A stretch of 16,056 nt of DNA, taken from positions 572-16,627 of the forward strand of contig DLSX01000250.1 of the NCBI GenBank assembly GCA_002500765.1, in the 5' to 3' direction. Both the position numbers and the translations under genes were made by a program. The notes below the pieces were generated by a model, which worked only from the letters and a program-made list of their open reading frames with translations, ran no database searches and had not been told where the DNA came from. Each line of letters starts with the position of its first letter. The first letter of the stretch is position 1. The stretch comes from Neorhizobium sp. UBA7851 (GTDB lineage: Bacteria > Pseudomonadota > Alphaproteobacteria > Rhizobiales > Rhizobiaceae). Below, piece by piece: positions 1 through 6,017 of this stretch.

Positions 1-360
1 GCCACGGCGGCGTTTCTCGGCGAGGCGATCATCCTGCCGGCGGAACTGAAGGACGGGCATGCCCATTGCGTGCTCGGCAGGCTGCCGGTCTCTGCTTCAG
101 GGGCTCCTGCGCGGCACGGGACAATCCTGTTGCGACCGGAGCAGATCGGCGTCGCCGGTGCGGATGGCGGGGCCGGTGCAGGGGGGATTTGCGGGCGCGT
201 GATCGAGACCAGTTTCTGCGGCTCGACCTGCGATGTGCGCATCATTTTGTGCGGCGATGAGAGCGTGGTCCTCAATATCGAGATCCCCAGCTCGATCGAC
301 CTGGTCGTCGGCCAGGAGGTCGCTTTGCACGTCTCGGGCGTTGCGCACATATTCGGCTGA
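1..360 (+). CDS. ABC transporter ATP-binding protein, C-terminal TOBE region (5'-truncated), FbpC-like
   Basis: This is the 3' end of a gene that begins before the window; frame 1 is open from base 1 to the TGA at 358-360. The translation carries FLGEA near the start, then LRPEQIGV, then GRVIETSFCGSTCDVRI. This is the usual layout of the C-terminal TOBE (OB-fold) tail of ATPases for ferric-iron, spermidine or molybdate-type importers. The FLGEA plus LRPEQ arrangement most resembles Fe(3+) importers (FbpC/AfuC). The nucleotide-binding domain with Walker motifs lies outside the window, so substrate cannot be confirmed. In such importers the ATPase sits on the cytoplasmic face and the TOBE tail helps dimer contact or regulation. 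It is followed by an unrelated gene with its own promoter, so it is probably the last gene of its operon. Confidence 0.8.
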   Translation, partial: ATAAFLGEAIILPAELKDGHAHCVLGRLPVSASGAPARHGTILLRPEQIGVAGADGGAGAGGICGRVIETSFCGSTCDVRIILCGDESVVLNIEIPSSIDLVVGQEVALHVSGVAHIFG

Positions 361-376
361 TTTTGTTCCAGTGATT

Positions 377-401
377 GGAACCGGGAACATTCAAAAACGT
401 T
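377..401 (+). promoter_or_regulatory. EcfG (RpoE2)-type general stress promoter
   Basis: GGAAC at 377-381, a 16-base spacer, and CGTT at 398-401 match the published alphaproteobacterial EcfG consensus GGAAC-N16/17-cGTT. The match lies about 30 bases before the ATG of the DUF1328 gene. Predicted transcription starts near 407, giving a short leader that holds the AAGGA ribosome site (about 418-422). GGAAC is also the right arm of a small dyad, GTTCC-N7-GGAAC (365-381). The call rests on motif and position only. Confidence 0.7.
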
Positions 402-432
402 ATCCGGCCATCACAATCAAGGACGCAAATCC

Positions 433-606
433 ATGCTGAAATGGGCTCTCATTTTCCTCGTCATTTCCCTGATTTCCGGCTTTCTCGGTTTCTCGGGAGT
501 TTCCGCTGCGACGGCAGGCATCGCCAAGATCCTGTTCTTCCTGTTCCTGGTCATCTTCCTGATATTCCTGGTGCTGGCGCTGATGGCCGGCAGCGCGATC
601 ATGTGA
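433..606 (+). CDS. DUF1328 family small membrane protein (YtjA-like), 57 aa
   Basis: The 57-residue product is almost entirely hydrophobic: MLKWALIFLVISLISGFLGF at the start, then a Gly/Ala hinge (residues about 22-31), then a second helix rich in Leu, Ile and Phe. This two-helix hairpin is typical of DUF1328/YtjA proteins, and the length is normal for the family. The start at 433 follows an AAGGA ribosome site by about 10 bases. The family has no established biochemical role; small inner-membrane proteins of this type are often induced by stress, which fits the EcfG-type promoter just upstream. A strong intrinsic terminator follows at 631-655, so this is a single-gene unit. The ORF is real with high confidence; function is unknown. 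Confidence 0.88.
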   Translation: MLKWALIFLVISLISGFLGFSGVSAATAGIAKILFFLFLVIFLIFLVLALMAGSAIM

Positions 607-630
607 TCGTCGAGGATTTCCGAAACGACA

Positions 631-655
631 AAGCCGCCTTTACGGGCGGCTTTTT
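631..655 (+). terminator. Rho-independent terminator after the DUF1328 gene
   Basis: AAGCCGCC (631-638) pairs with GGCGGCTT (645-652) around a 6-base loop and runs into TTTTT (651-655). It lies 25 bases after the DUF1328 stop. The T-run is on the plus strand, which sets the direction; the minus-strand gene ending at 684 faces it and might also use the hairpin. Confidence 0.88.
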
Positions 656-683
656 CATATGTCGATGCGATGATGGCGGAATG

Positions 684-920
684 TCATCTTCCCGGATGTT
701 TCTGGGCGAAGACTAGAAGCTGCCAGACGACCGGTCCCAGAAGAGAATGTTCGTGATGGCTTTTCGGGATCGCCGTACCCTTGTCGGCGACGATCTCGTC
801 ACCGCAGGCTCGACAGCGATATATGCCGGCATTGGTGACGGGTTGCCCAGGCTTGTAGTCCTGGTCGAAGGCCCATGAATTGGCCTGAACGAGGCGGTCA
901 GAATATTTGAACTGTGCCAT
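684..920 (-). CDS. Conserved hypothetical protein with CxxC and His cluster, 78 aa
   Basis: The start at 920 (MAQFKYSDRLVQANSWAFDQ) is preferred over an upstream in-frame extension to 1025 because it has a purine-rich AAGAAG site just upstream and its N-terminus resembles a small family in rhizobia and other proteobacteria that I recall under the uninformative name 'protein L'. The core is GIYRCRACGDEI (residues 32-43) followed by IPKSHHEHS and WQLLVFAQ. C36 and C39 with H55, H56 and H58 could bind one zinc ion in a zinc-ribbon-like fold, but only one CxxC knuckle is present, so this is inference. There is no signal peptide or membrane segment, so it is probably cytoplasmic. It is divergent from the chemoreceptor gene, with about 290 bases between them. 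Function unknown. Confidence 0.72.
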   Translation of the reverse strand: MAQFKYSDRLVQANSWAFDQDYKPGQPVTNAGIYRCRACGDEIVADKGTAIPKSHHEHSLLGPVVWQLLVFAQKHPGR

Positions 921-1208
921 TCTGCTTCTTTCGTATCGATGCCTGGTTTGCGAAAGACTGCCCAAAACAAGTGACCAAACAGTAATTTGAGTACCGGAAT
1001 TTGCGCGGGTTTTGCTTTTCGGCATGGCTGAGGCGGGTTTTGTCGCGACAGGGTTGCATAAGTGGTCTGCGCTTTAACCCATGGTAAAAGATGTGCAGTT
1101 AGATTGGCCGTCGTTCCGGGGGAGTGGGAACATCATCGCAGCATGAGCGATCTACGGGCGTCAACGCGTCCGAACCACTTCGCCTTCACGCTTTTGGTCA
1201 GGTCCGCG

Positions 1209-3239
1209 ATGAAAAACATATCGATTACCGGCAAGTTCTTCGTCCTTCTCGCATCGTTCGGCCTGTTCACGCTGGCGCTCGCTTATTATGCCGGCAGCCA
1301 GATACTCAGGGTCGATGCGGACTATTCCCGTCTGGTGAATACCGAGGGTGACGCCTCCACCTCGCTGTCGCGCGCAAGCCAGACGTTTCAGACGATCCGC
1401 GGTGCGATCGGCGACAGTCTTCTGACCACCGCCAAGGAGCAGGAGAAAAAGGCGCAGGAAGAGCTTGCTGCATCTCGTACTCTCTTCATCGAGCAGATTG
1501 ACCATGCGGCGGCGGCGCTGCCTCAGGATGGCTCGATCGCCGAATTGAAGGCACAGGCGATGAGCGTGCTCGATCAGGCCTGCGCCAACACGATCGTGCT
1601 GGGTGCCAAGGCCCTTACCTATCTGGACATCAAGAATGCGATGGATGTGTTCTTCCGCGAATGCCAGCCGCAGTTCCAGGTGATGTCGAAGGCGCTGAAC
1701 GGCAAGGTCGACGAGCTGGCCAGCGCGACCGCGAGCAGCACAGCTAAGCTCTCGGCAGATGCCCGCGTCACCTACTGGATGACGATCGGCGGTATGCTCG
1801 CAGCACTTCTGGTTATTTCCGCAGTCAGCTTCGTCGCGATCCGGGCATGGCTGGTGCGTCCCATCCAGGCGCTGGGCCAGACGATGGGTCGTCTTTCAGG
1901 CGGCGATCTGTCTGTCGATATCGCAGGCGGCGAGCGCAAGGACGAGATCGGCGGTATGGCCCGCGCCGTGCTGGTGTTCAAGGAAAACGGCCTGCGTGCC
2001 CGGACATTGGAGGCCGAGGCTGCCAGTGAGCGAGATCAGAACGAACAGCAGCAGCATCGGATTGCCGCGCAGGACCGCCAGAGAGCGGCCGCGATGGCCG
2101 AGGCGACGAAAGGGCTGGCTGACGGTCTGAAGCATCTGTCCTCCGGCGATCTCGGCTTCCGTCTCGATAGCGCCTTCGCCCATGATTTCGAAGGCCTGCG
2201 TGCCGATTTCAACCGCACCGTGGAGCAGCTCTGCGATACGCTTGCGGCGGTCGCGACCGCGACCGGCTCGATCGACAGCGGTGCTCGCGAAGTCAGCCAC
2301 AGTGCGGATGATCTTTCCAGACGCACCGAGCAACAGGCAGCCTCTCTGGAGGAGACTGCTGCGGCGCTGGACGAAATCACCGCGAATGTCGCCAATTCCT
2401 CCAAGCGCGCCGAGGAGGCGCGTGTTGTCGCCATCAAGGCCAATGAAAGCGCGCGTCAATCCGAAGTCGTTGTTACCGATGCGGTTCAGGCGATGAGCCG
2501 TATCGAGCAATCGTCCAGCCAGATCTCCAGCATTATCGGCGTGATCGACGACATCGCCTTCCAGACCAACCTCCTGGCACTCAACGCCGGCGTCGAGGCT
2601 GCGCGTGCGGGCGAAGCTGGCAAGGGTTTTGCCGTCGTCGCGCAGGAAGTCCGTGAGCTTGCTCAACGATCCGCGACCGCAGCCAAGGAGATCAAGGATC
2701 TGATCCGGAACTCCTCATCGGAAGTGGATAGCGGCGTGAAGCTCGTCAGCGCCACAGGCGATGCCCTGAAGACGATCGAGGGGTATGTCGCGACGATCAA
2801 CCAGCACATGGATGCGATCGCCACCTCGGCGCGTGAACAGTCGAGCGGGCTTGCCGAGGTCAATAATGCGGTCAACCAGATGGATCAGGTGACGCAGCAG
2901 AATGCCGCGATGGTGGAAGAGGCAAATGCCGCCGGTGCCACGCTTGCCAGCGAGGCCGGACGCCTGCGAGAGCTCGTTGCCCAGTTCCAGCTGGGAAACG
3001 CACAGGCTGGGGCAGCAAGACCCGCCATGACCGAGGCATCGCAGATTTCTGCACACGGAGCCTCGGTTGCCGCCAGTCTGCGCCGGTCGTTGTCCGTCCG
3101 ATCTGCAGACGAGCGCTCACGGCCGAAAGCATCGCCGGCGCGCACCATGGTGGACAGGCTTTCGCATGCATTCGCGGGCAAAATGGTAGCCGCGAGCCCT
3201 GCTGCTGCCAATGCGGCAGACGATTGGGAAGAGTTCTGA
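1209..3239 (+). CDS. Methyl-accepting chemotaxis protein with DWEEF C-terminus
   Basis: A transmembrane chemoreceptor of 676 residues from the chosen start (MKNISITGKF). TM1 spans about residues 10-28, a periplasmic ligand-binding region runs to about 187, TM2 covers about 190-211, and a HAMP domain follows (RPIQALGQTMGRLSGGDLSV). A second HAMP-like repeat (LADGLKHLSSGDLGFRLD) is near 300-350. The cytoplasmic signalling coiled coil spans about 360-600, with the CheA/CheW hairpin tip NLLALNAGVEAARAGEAGKG near 455. A 70-residue linker ends in DDWEEF, an xWxxF tail like the NWETF CheR/CheB tether of enteric receptors. The frame is open upstream to 1062, with an in-frame ATG at 1143. I prefer 1209 because TM1 then begins right after a short basic N-terminus, although its ribosome site (AGGT) is weak. 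The ligand is unknown. Confidence 0.93.
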   Translation: MKNISITGKFFVLLASFGLFTLALAYYAGSQILRVDADYSRLVNTEGDASTSLSRASQTFQTIRGAIGDSLLTTAKEQEKKAQEELAASRTLFIEQIDHAAAALPQDGSIAELKAQAMSVLDQACANTIVLGAKALTYLDIKNAMDVFFRECQPQFQVMSKALNGKVDELASATASSTAKLSADARVTYWMTIGGMLAALLVISAVSFVAIRAWLVRPIQALGQTMGRLSGGDLSVDIAGGERKDEIGGMARAVLVFKENGLRARTLEAEAASERDQNEQQQHRIAAQDRQRAAAMAEATKGLADGLKHLSSGDLGFRLDSAFAHDFEGLRADFNRTVEQLCDTLAAVATATGSIDSGAREVSHSADDLSRRTEQQAASLEETAAALDEITANVANSSKRAEEARVVAIKANESARQSEVVVTDAVQAMSRIEQSSSQISSIIGVIDDIAFQTNLLALNAGVEAARAGEAGKGFAVVAQEVRELAQRSATAAKEIKDLIRNSSSEVDSGVKLVSATGDALKTIEGYVATINQHMDAIATSAREQSSGLAEVNNAVNQMDQVTQQNAAMVEEANAAGATLASEAGRLRELVAQFQLGNAQAGAARPAMTEASQISAHGASVAASLRRSLSVRSADERSRPKASPARTMVDRLSHAFAGKMVAASPAAANAADDWEEF

Positions 3240-3275
3240 TTCTCGCCCGATAACCTCTGAAGTCCTGCATTCATC

Positions 3276-3307
3276 AAGCCCGGCCTGTATCGCAGGTCGG
3301 GCTTTTC
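3276..3307 (+). terminator. Rho-independent terminator of the chemoreceptor gene
   Basis: AAGCCCGGCCTG pairs with CAGGTCGGGCTT around TATCG, with a single G-T mismatch, and ends in TTTT. It lies about 37 bases after the chemoreceptor stop codon. Confidence 0.85.
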
Positions 3308-3412
3308 CGTTTCAGCGCAGAGCGAGAAAACCTTGCCGTCAAGAACGGCTGCCCGGATATGAAGTTGGTCGGCGGGTGCAAAGCGTGTACTGACATCAGG
3401 GGGAGATGAGCC

Positions 3413-3613
3413 ATGAGTGTCGGTAATCCAGTCGAAGGCGACAAGCCGCCACCAAAGCGCAAGCCGATATGGCCGTGGCTGGTTGCTCTGGTCCTGACGC
3501 TGGCGGCCATCTATGCCTATCACCAGATATCCTTGATGATGGATGACCTGGCCCAGCTGGCGAGAGATTTTGTCCAGCTGATGAAATGGATTTTGACAAA
3601 GCTGGACGGCTAG
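3413..3613 (+). CDS. Small single-pass membrane protein, 66 aa, unknown function
   Basis: A ribosome site GGGGGAGATGAG sits just before the ATG at 3413. The product has a Pro/Lys-rich N-terminus (KPPPKRKP), one clear transmembrane segment at about residues 20-36 (WPWLVALVLTLAAIYAYH), then an amphipathic helix with repeated hydrophobics (SLMMDDLAQLARDFVQLMKW). The positive N-terminus before the helix suggests an N-in topology with the amphipathic tail in the periplasm. I do not recognise a family. The strong ribosome site, sensible topology and position after a terminator favour a genuine gene. The chemoreceptor gene upstream is separated by that terminator, so a shared operon is unlikely. Confidence 0.65.
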   Translation: MSVGNPVEGDKPPPKRKPIWPWLVALVLTLAAIYAYHQISLMMDDLAQLARDFVQLMKWILTKLDG

Positions 3614-3953
3614 GCGGGAGAGCATGGCAAGTCGGCCGAAATGGGCTGCGTTGCGGGGAGGGGGCTTATCCGCGCCTGACGAAGCGCTGAAGCTTCCGCG
3701 AACCCGATGACGACTTTCTGCATTTTCGGGCCGCGTGCACTTAGAGCTGTTCGGGTTCAGCGAAGCTAAGGGGCACTCCGTACACATGTGATTCGTTGCG
3801 GAATTTAAGCCCGACAGCACCCGAATGGACGAAGGGAAGACAGCAGCTTATCCGGTAATTTCGATGGGATTTACAGGGCTGCAGATGAGCGATTTACGCC
3901 CTGCCGTAAATGCAAAAGGCCTTGTCACAACAAGGCCTTGCGAAGGTTTCGGA
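3614..3953. other. Intergenic region with inverted repeats, no clear gene
   Basis: No convincing conserved coding sequence is visible. A 28-codon open frame (3624-3710) begins 10 bases after the preceding gene behind GGCGGGAGAG, but it has no recognisable content. An imperfect inverted repeat pairs AGCTTCCGCGAACCCGA (3691-3707) with TCGGGTTCAGCGAAGCT (3751-3767). A second small hairpin, ATTTACG/CGTAAAT (3892-3911), lies next to the tRNA terminator. Confidence 0.5.
3914..3939 (-). terminator. Rho-independent terminator of tRNA-Val
   Basis: On the minus strand AAGGCCTTG, loop TTGTGA and CAAGGCCTT form a perfect 9-bp hairpin, with the last Ts extending into a TTTT tract (3914-3917). It starts 14 bases after the encoded CCA of the tRNA. 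Confidence 0.8.
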
Positions 3954-4028
<75 letters not shown>

Positions 4029-4042
4029 ATCCGATGTCGGCG

Positions 4043-4071
4043 CATAGACCATAGTGTGATCGGGCCGTCAA
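4043..4071 (-). promoter_or_regulatory. Sigma70-type promoter of tRNA-Val
   Basis: On the minus strand TTGACG (4066-4071) is followed after exactly 17 bases by TCTATG (4043-4048). Transcription would start about 8 bases upstream of the mature tRNA 5' end. The -35 element is strong and the -10 element is imperfect. Confidence 0.65.
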
Positions 4072-4190
4072 CTGGTTTTTTGGAAGAAATGCGAAGCTTT
4101 TTTGACGGCCCCGTATTTCCGGGATTTTTGTGTCTGTGGATGACTGTAATCGGTGTCGCGAGCGGCTGCTGCGATGGCCCTGAAACAGAT

Positions 4191-4212
4191 AAGGCGCCCG
4201 AACGGGCGCCTC
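4191..4212 (-). terminator. Hairpin after cpdR, probable terminator
   Basis: GGCGCCCG (4193-4200) and CGGGCGCC (4203-4210) form a strong GC-rich stem about 35 bases after the cpdR stop. On the minus strand it is followed by only TTAT, so the T-tract is weak. Confidence 0.55.
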
Positions 4213-4243
4213 GATCGTCTGGTTGATTCTGAAAAAAAATGTC

Positions 4244-4609
4244 TCAGGCGGCTGCGAGCATCTTGTTCACTTCGTCGACGAGGTCACGAAGGTGGAAGGG
4301 CTTGGAGAGAACCTTGGCGTCCTTTGGAGCCTTCGAATCGGAATTCAGTGCAACGGCGGCAAAGCCGGTGATGAACATCACCTTGAGATCCGGATCGAGT
4401 TCGGTAGCGCGGCGGGCAAGCTCGATGCCGTCCATTTCCGGCATGACGATGTCGGTCAGCAGCAGCGAGAAGGGCTCTTCGCGGAGCCGGTCATAGGCGC
4501 TTGCGCCGTTATCGAAAGAGGCGACCTTGTATCCCGCCTTTTCCAGTGCCTTCACCAGAAAACGGCGCATATCGTTGTCGTCTTCGGCGAGAAGGATTTT
4601 CTGTATCAT
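4244..4609 (-). CDS. cpdR: Response regulator CpdR (single receiver domain)
   Basis: The product is a stand-alone receiver domain of 121 residues, with no output domain. Acidic pocket residues D10 and D11 (KILLAEDDNDM), phospho-acceptor D53 (LLTDIVMPEMDG), T81 (FITG) and K103 (LSKPF) are all present. Sequence and length match CpdR, which in Caulobacter is phosphorylated by the CckA-ChpT relay. When unphosphorylated it acts as an adaptor that directs ClpXP to degrade cell-cycle proteins; Sinorhizobium CpdR1 is linked to cell-cycle control and symbiosis. The C-terminus ends in Ala-Ala-Ala, as expected for a protein that is itself a ClpXP substrate. The start at 4609 is preferred over the much longer open frame to 4798 because receiver homology begins at once. 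It is divergent from the N-formylglutamate amidohydrolase gene. Confidence 0.92.
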   Translation of the reverse strand: MIQKILLAEDDNDMRRFLVKALEKAGYKVASFDNGASAYDRLREEPFSLLLTDIVMPEMDGIELARRATELDPDLKVMFITGFAAVALNSDSKAPKDAKVLSKPFHLRDLVDEVNKMLAAA

Positions 4610-4654
4610 CGTCGGGACCGTATCCGTGCATGCCTGAGGTTGTATGAGCCTTCC

Positions 4655-4686
4655 ATAATGCCAGCTTACGGTAAATTTCCGTTTAA
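4655..4686 (-). promoter_or_regulatory. Candidate cpdR promoter with CtrA-like box
   Basis: On the minus strand TTAA-N7-TTTA (4672-4686) differs at one base from the CtrA consensus TTAA-N7-TTAA. It is followed 11 bases later by CATTAT (4655-4660), which could act as a -10 element. The spacing suits a CtrA box replacing the -35, and a start near 4648 would give a 40-base leader. One-mismatch boxes occur by chance about once in a window this size. Confidence 0.35.
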
Positions 4687-4789
4687 CCGACGCGGAACGG
4701 CGTTTGGTGGGATATACATAGTATGGACTTGGCGTCGGGCAACTGGCAACATGCCACATCAGACTTGTTCGTGACATGGTAAAGGCAGG

Positions 4790-5677
4790 ATGCATCAATC
4801 CGCGGGAGATTTTCAGGAGTTCGAAGTCAGGGAGCCCGCAACGCAGACGATCCCATTCGTCTTCAATTCACCGCATAGCGGCAACCATTTTCCTGTGGAT
4901 TTCCTTGCGAGCAGTCATCTGGACACGCTTTCGATCCGGCGCTCCGCCGATCATTACGTCGACGAGCTTTTTGCCGACGCCCCGGAACTGGGAGCTCCGC
5001 TTCTCGTCGCACACTTTCCGCGTGCATATCTCGATGTCAACCGCGAACCTTACGAATTAGACCCGCGCATGTTCGACGGGCCGTTGCCGCCCTACGTTAA
5101 TATCGGCTCGATGAGGGTTGCGGGAGGTCTCGGAACCATCCCGCGTATCGTTGCGGAGAACATGGAGATCTATCGAAAGAAGCTTTCGGTCGATGAGGGG
5201 ATGTCCCGTATCGAGACGATCTATAAACCTTATCACGCCTGCCTGCGAAAACTGATTGCCCGCACCCATGCGCGTTTCGGCATGGGCATATTGATCGACT
5301 GCCACTCGATGCCTGGCAATATCCGTCTTTCCGGTTCGGATGTTCGACCGGACTTCATTATCGGTGATCGATACGGCACCAGTGCCTCGGCTGAGCTTTC
5401 GCGCGCGGCGTTGCATTTCTTCGATGACATGGGTTTTTCGGCGGTGCGCAACAAGCCTTATGCCGGCGGCTTCATAACCGAGCACTATGGTCGCCCGGTT
5501 CGCGGTCTGCATGCGCTGCAGATCGAGATCAACCGAAGCCTCTATGTCGATGAGGTGACGCTGGAGAAGAAGGCGGAATTCCCGCTGGTGGCGGCGGCGC
5601 TTTCCACCTTCATGCGCCAGATGGCCGAATTTGTCGGAGAGTTTTCCGACGATGCCGGTGCGCTCGCGGCCGAATAA
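4790..5677 (+). CDS. N-formylglutamate amidohydrolase family protein
   Basis: A 295-residue protein of the N-formylglutamate amidohydrolase (FGase) family, which hydrolyses N-formyl-L-glutamate to glutamate and formate as the last step of one histidine-degradation route. Conserved blocks are FNSPHSGNHFP (residues 25-35), RRSADHYVDELF (50-61), FPRAYLDVNREP (76-87), YKPYHACLRKLI (145-156), GILIDCHSMPG (166-176), KPYAGGFITEHYGRP and LQIEINRSLY. The HS and DCH motifs are the expected metal-site residues. The length is normal. The start at 4790 has an AAGGCAGG ribosome site 2-3 bases away. No other hut genes are nearby, and the gene is divergent from cpdR, so the true substrate could be another N-acyl amino acid; I therefore leave out the hutG symbol. 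Confidence 0.88.
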   Translation: MHQSAGDFQEFEVREPATQTIPFVFNSPHSGNHFPVDFLASSHLDTLSIRRSADHYVDELFADAPELGAPLLVAHFPRAYLDVNREPYELDPRMFDGPLPPYVNIGSMRVAGGLGTIPRIVAENMEIYRKKLSVDEGMSRIETIYKPYHACLRKLIARTHARFGMGILIDCHSMPGNIRLSGSDVRPDFIIGDRYGTSASAELSRAALHFFDDMGFSAVRNKPYAGGFITEHYGRPVRGLHALQIEINRSLYVDEVTLEKKAEFPLVAAALSTFMRQMAEFVGEFSDDAGALAAE

Positions 5678-5751
5678 TCAAAATATCATCAAATCCGAAG
5701 ATCGGCGGTCCATAAGCTGGGACCGACTTCATTGGCGGCCGTAATCCGGGC

Positions 5752-5776
5752 AAAAAAAACCGCGCCCATCGCGCGG
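5752..5776 (-). terminator. Rho-independent terminator of the MmgR-like sRNA
   Basis: The minus-strand hairpin CCGCGC (5771-5776), loop GATGG and GCGCGG (5760-5765) is followed by eight consecutive Ts (5752-5759). This is one of the strongest intrinsic terminators in the window, and no protein gene upstream on this strand accounts for it. Confidence 0.92.
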
Positions 5777-5828
5777 CTAAGTCTAGGGAGGAAACACCCA
5801 AGGAGGGTATTTACAGTCAAAGACTGTG
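5752..5828 (-). ncRNA. mmgR: MmgR / alpha-r8 family small RNA
   Basis: On the minus strand a sigma70-like promoter is followed by about 77 bases that end in a perfect intrinsic terminator. The RNA has a 5' hairpin (ACAGTC-TTT-GACTGT), a short ACCC/GGGT hairpin, the single-stranded pyrimidine motif TTTCCTCCCT, and the terminator CCGCGC-GATGG-GCGCGG with eight Ts. The length of about 77 bases and the TTTCCTCCCT core between hairpins match what I recall of Sinorhizobium meliloti MmgR, an Hfq-associated trans-acting sRNA that limits polyhydroxybutyrate granules. The CU-rich core could pair with Shine-Dalgarno sequences. The gene lies between the amidohydrolase and hisN-like genes, antisense to both. 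The family assignment is from memory; the RNA-gene architecture itself is read directly. Confidence 0.82.
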
Positions 5829-5834
5829 CTTATG

Positions 5835-5864
5835 AAAATACGGCGAGTTATGCACAATTGTCAA
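5835..5864 (-). promoter_or_regulatory. Sigma70-type promoter of the MmgR-like sRNA
   Basis: The minus strand has a consensus -35, TTGACA (5859-5864), and TATTTT (5835-5840) after an 18-base spacer. Transcription would begin near 5828, at the foot of the first hairpin. Confidence 0.7.
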
Positions 5865-6017
5865 TCATATTTTTGTCGTGATTAAATTTGCATCATATTT
5901 GGGCTTCCTGATTAAGAGGATGGCAGCAAAAGCGGTTTTCTTTGGCAGGAAGTCGCCCTATGAAGGATGCACTCTGCCTCGTCATGGTTTTCACCTCATA
6001 TTCTCAAGGATCCGCCG

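Noticed and set aside
1896..2666. 256-residue minus-strand open frame inside the chemoreceptor
   Set aside because: Antisense shadow of the conserved HAMP/MCP coding sequence, with no ribosome site or recognisable motif.
2885..3820. 311-residue minus-strand open frame
   Set aside because: It overlaps the chemoreceptor 3' end, its terminator and the 66-aa gene; composition is shadow-like and no family is recognisable.
4610..4798. N-terminal extension of CpdR to 4798
   Set aside because: The extra 63 residues have no domain resemblance, cross the likely promoter and overlap the start of the divergent gene; receiver homology begins at 4609.
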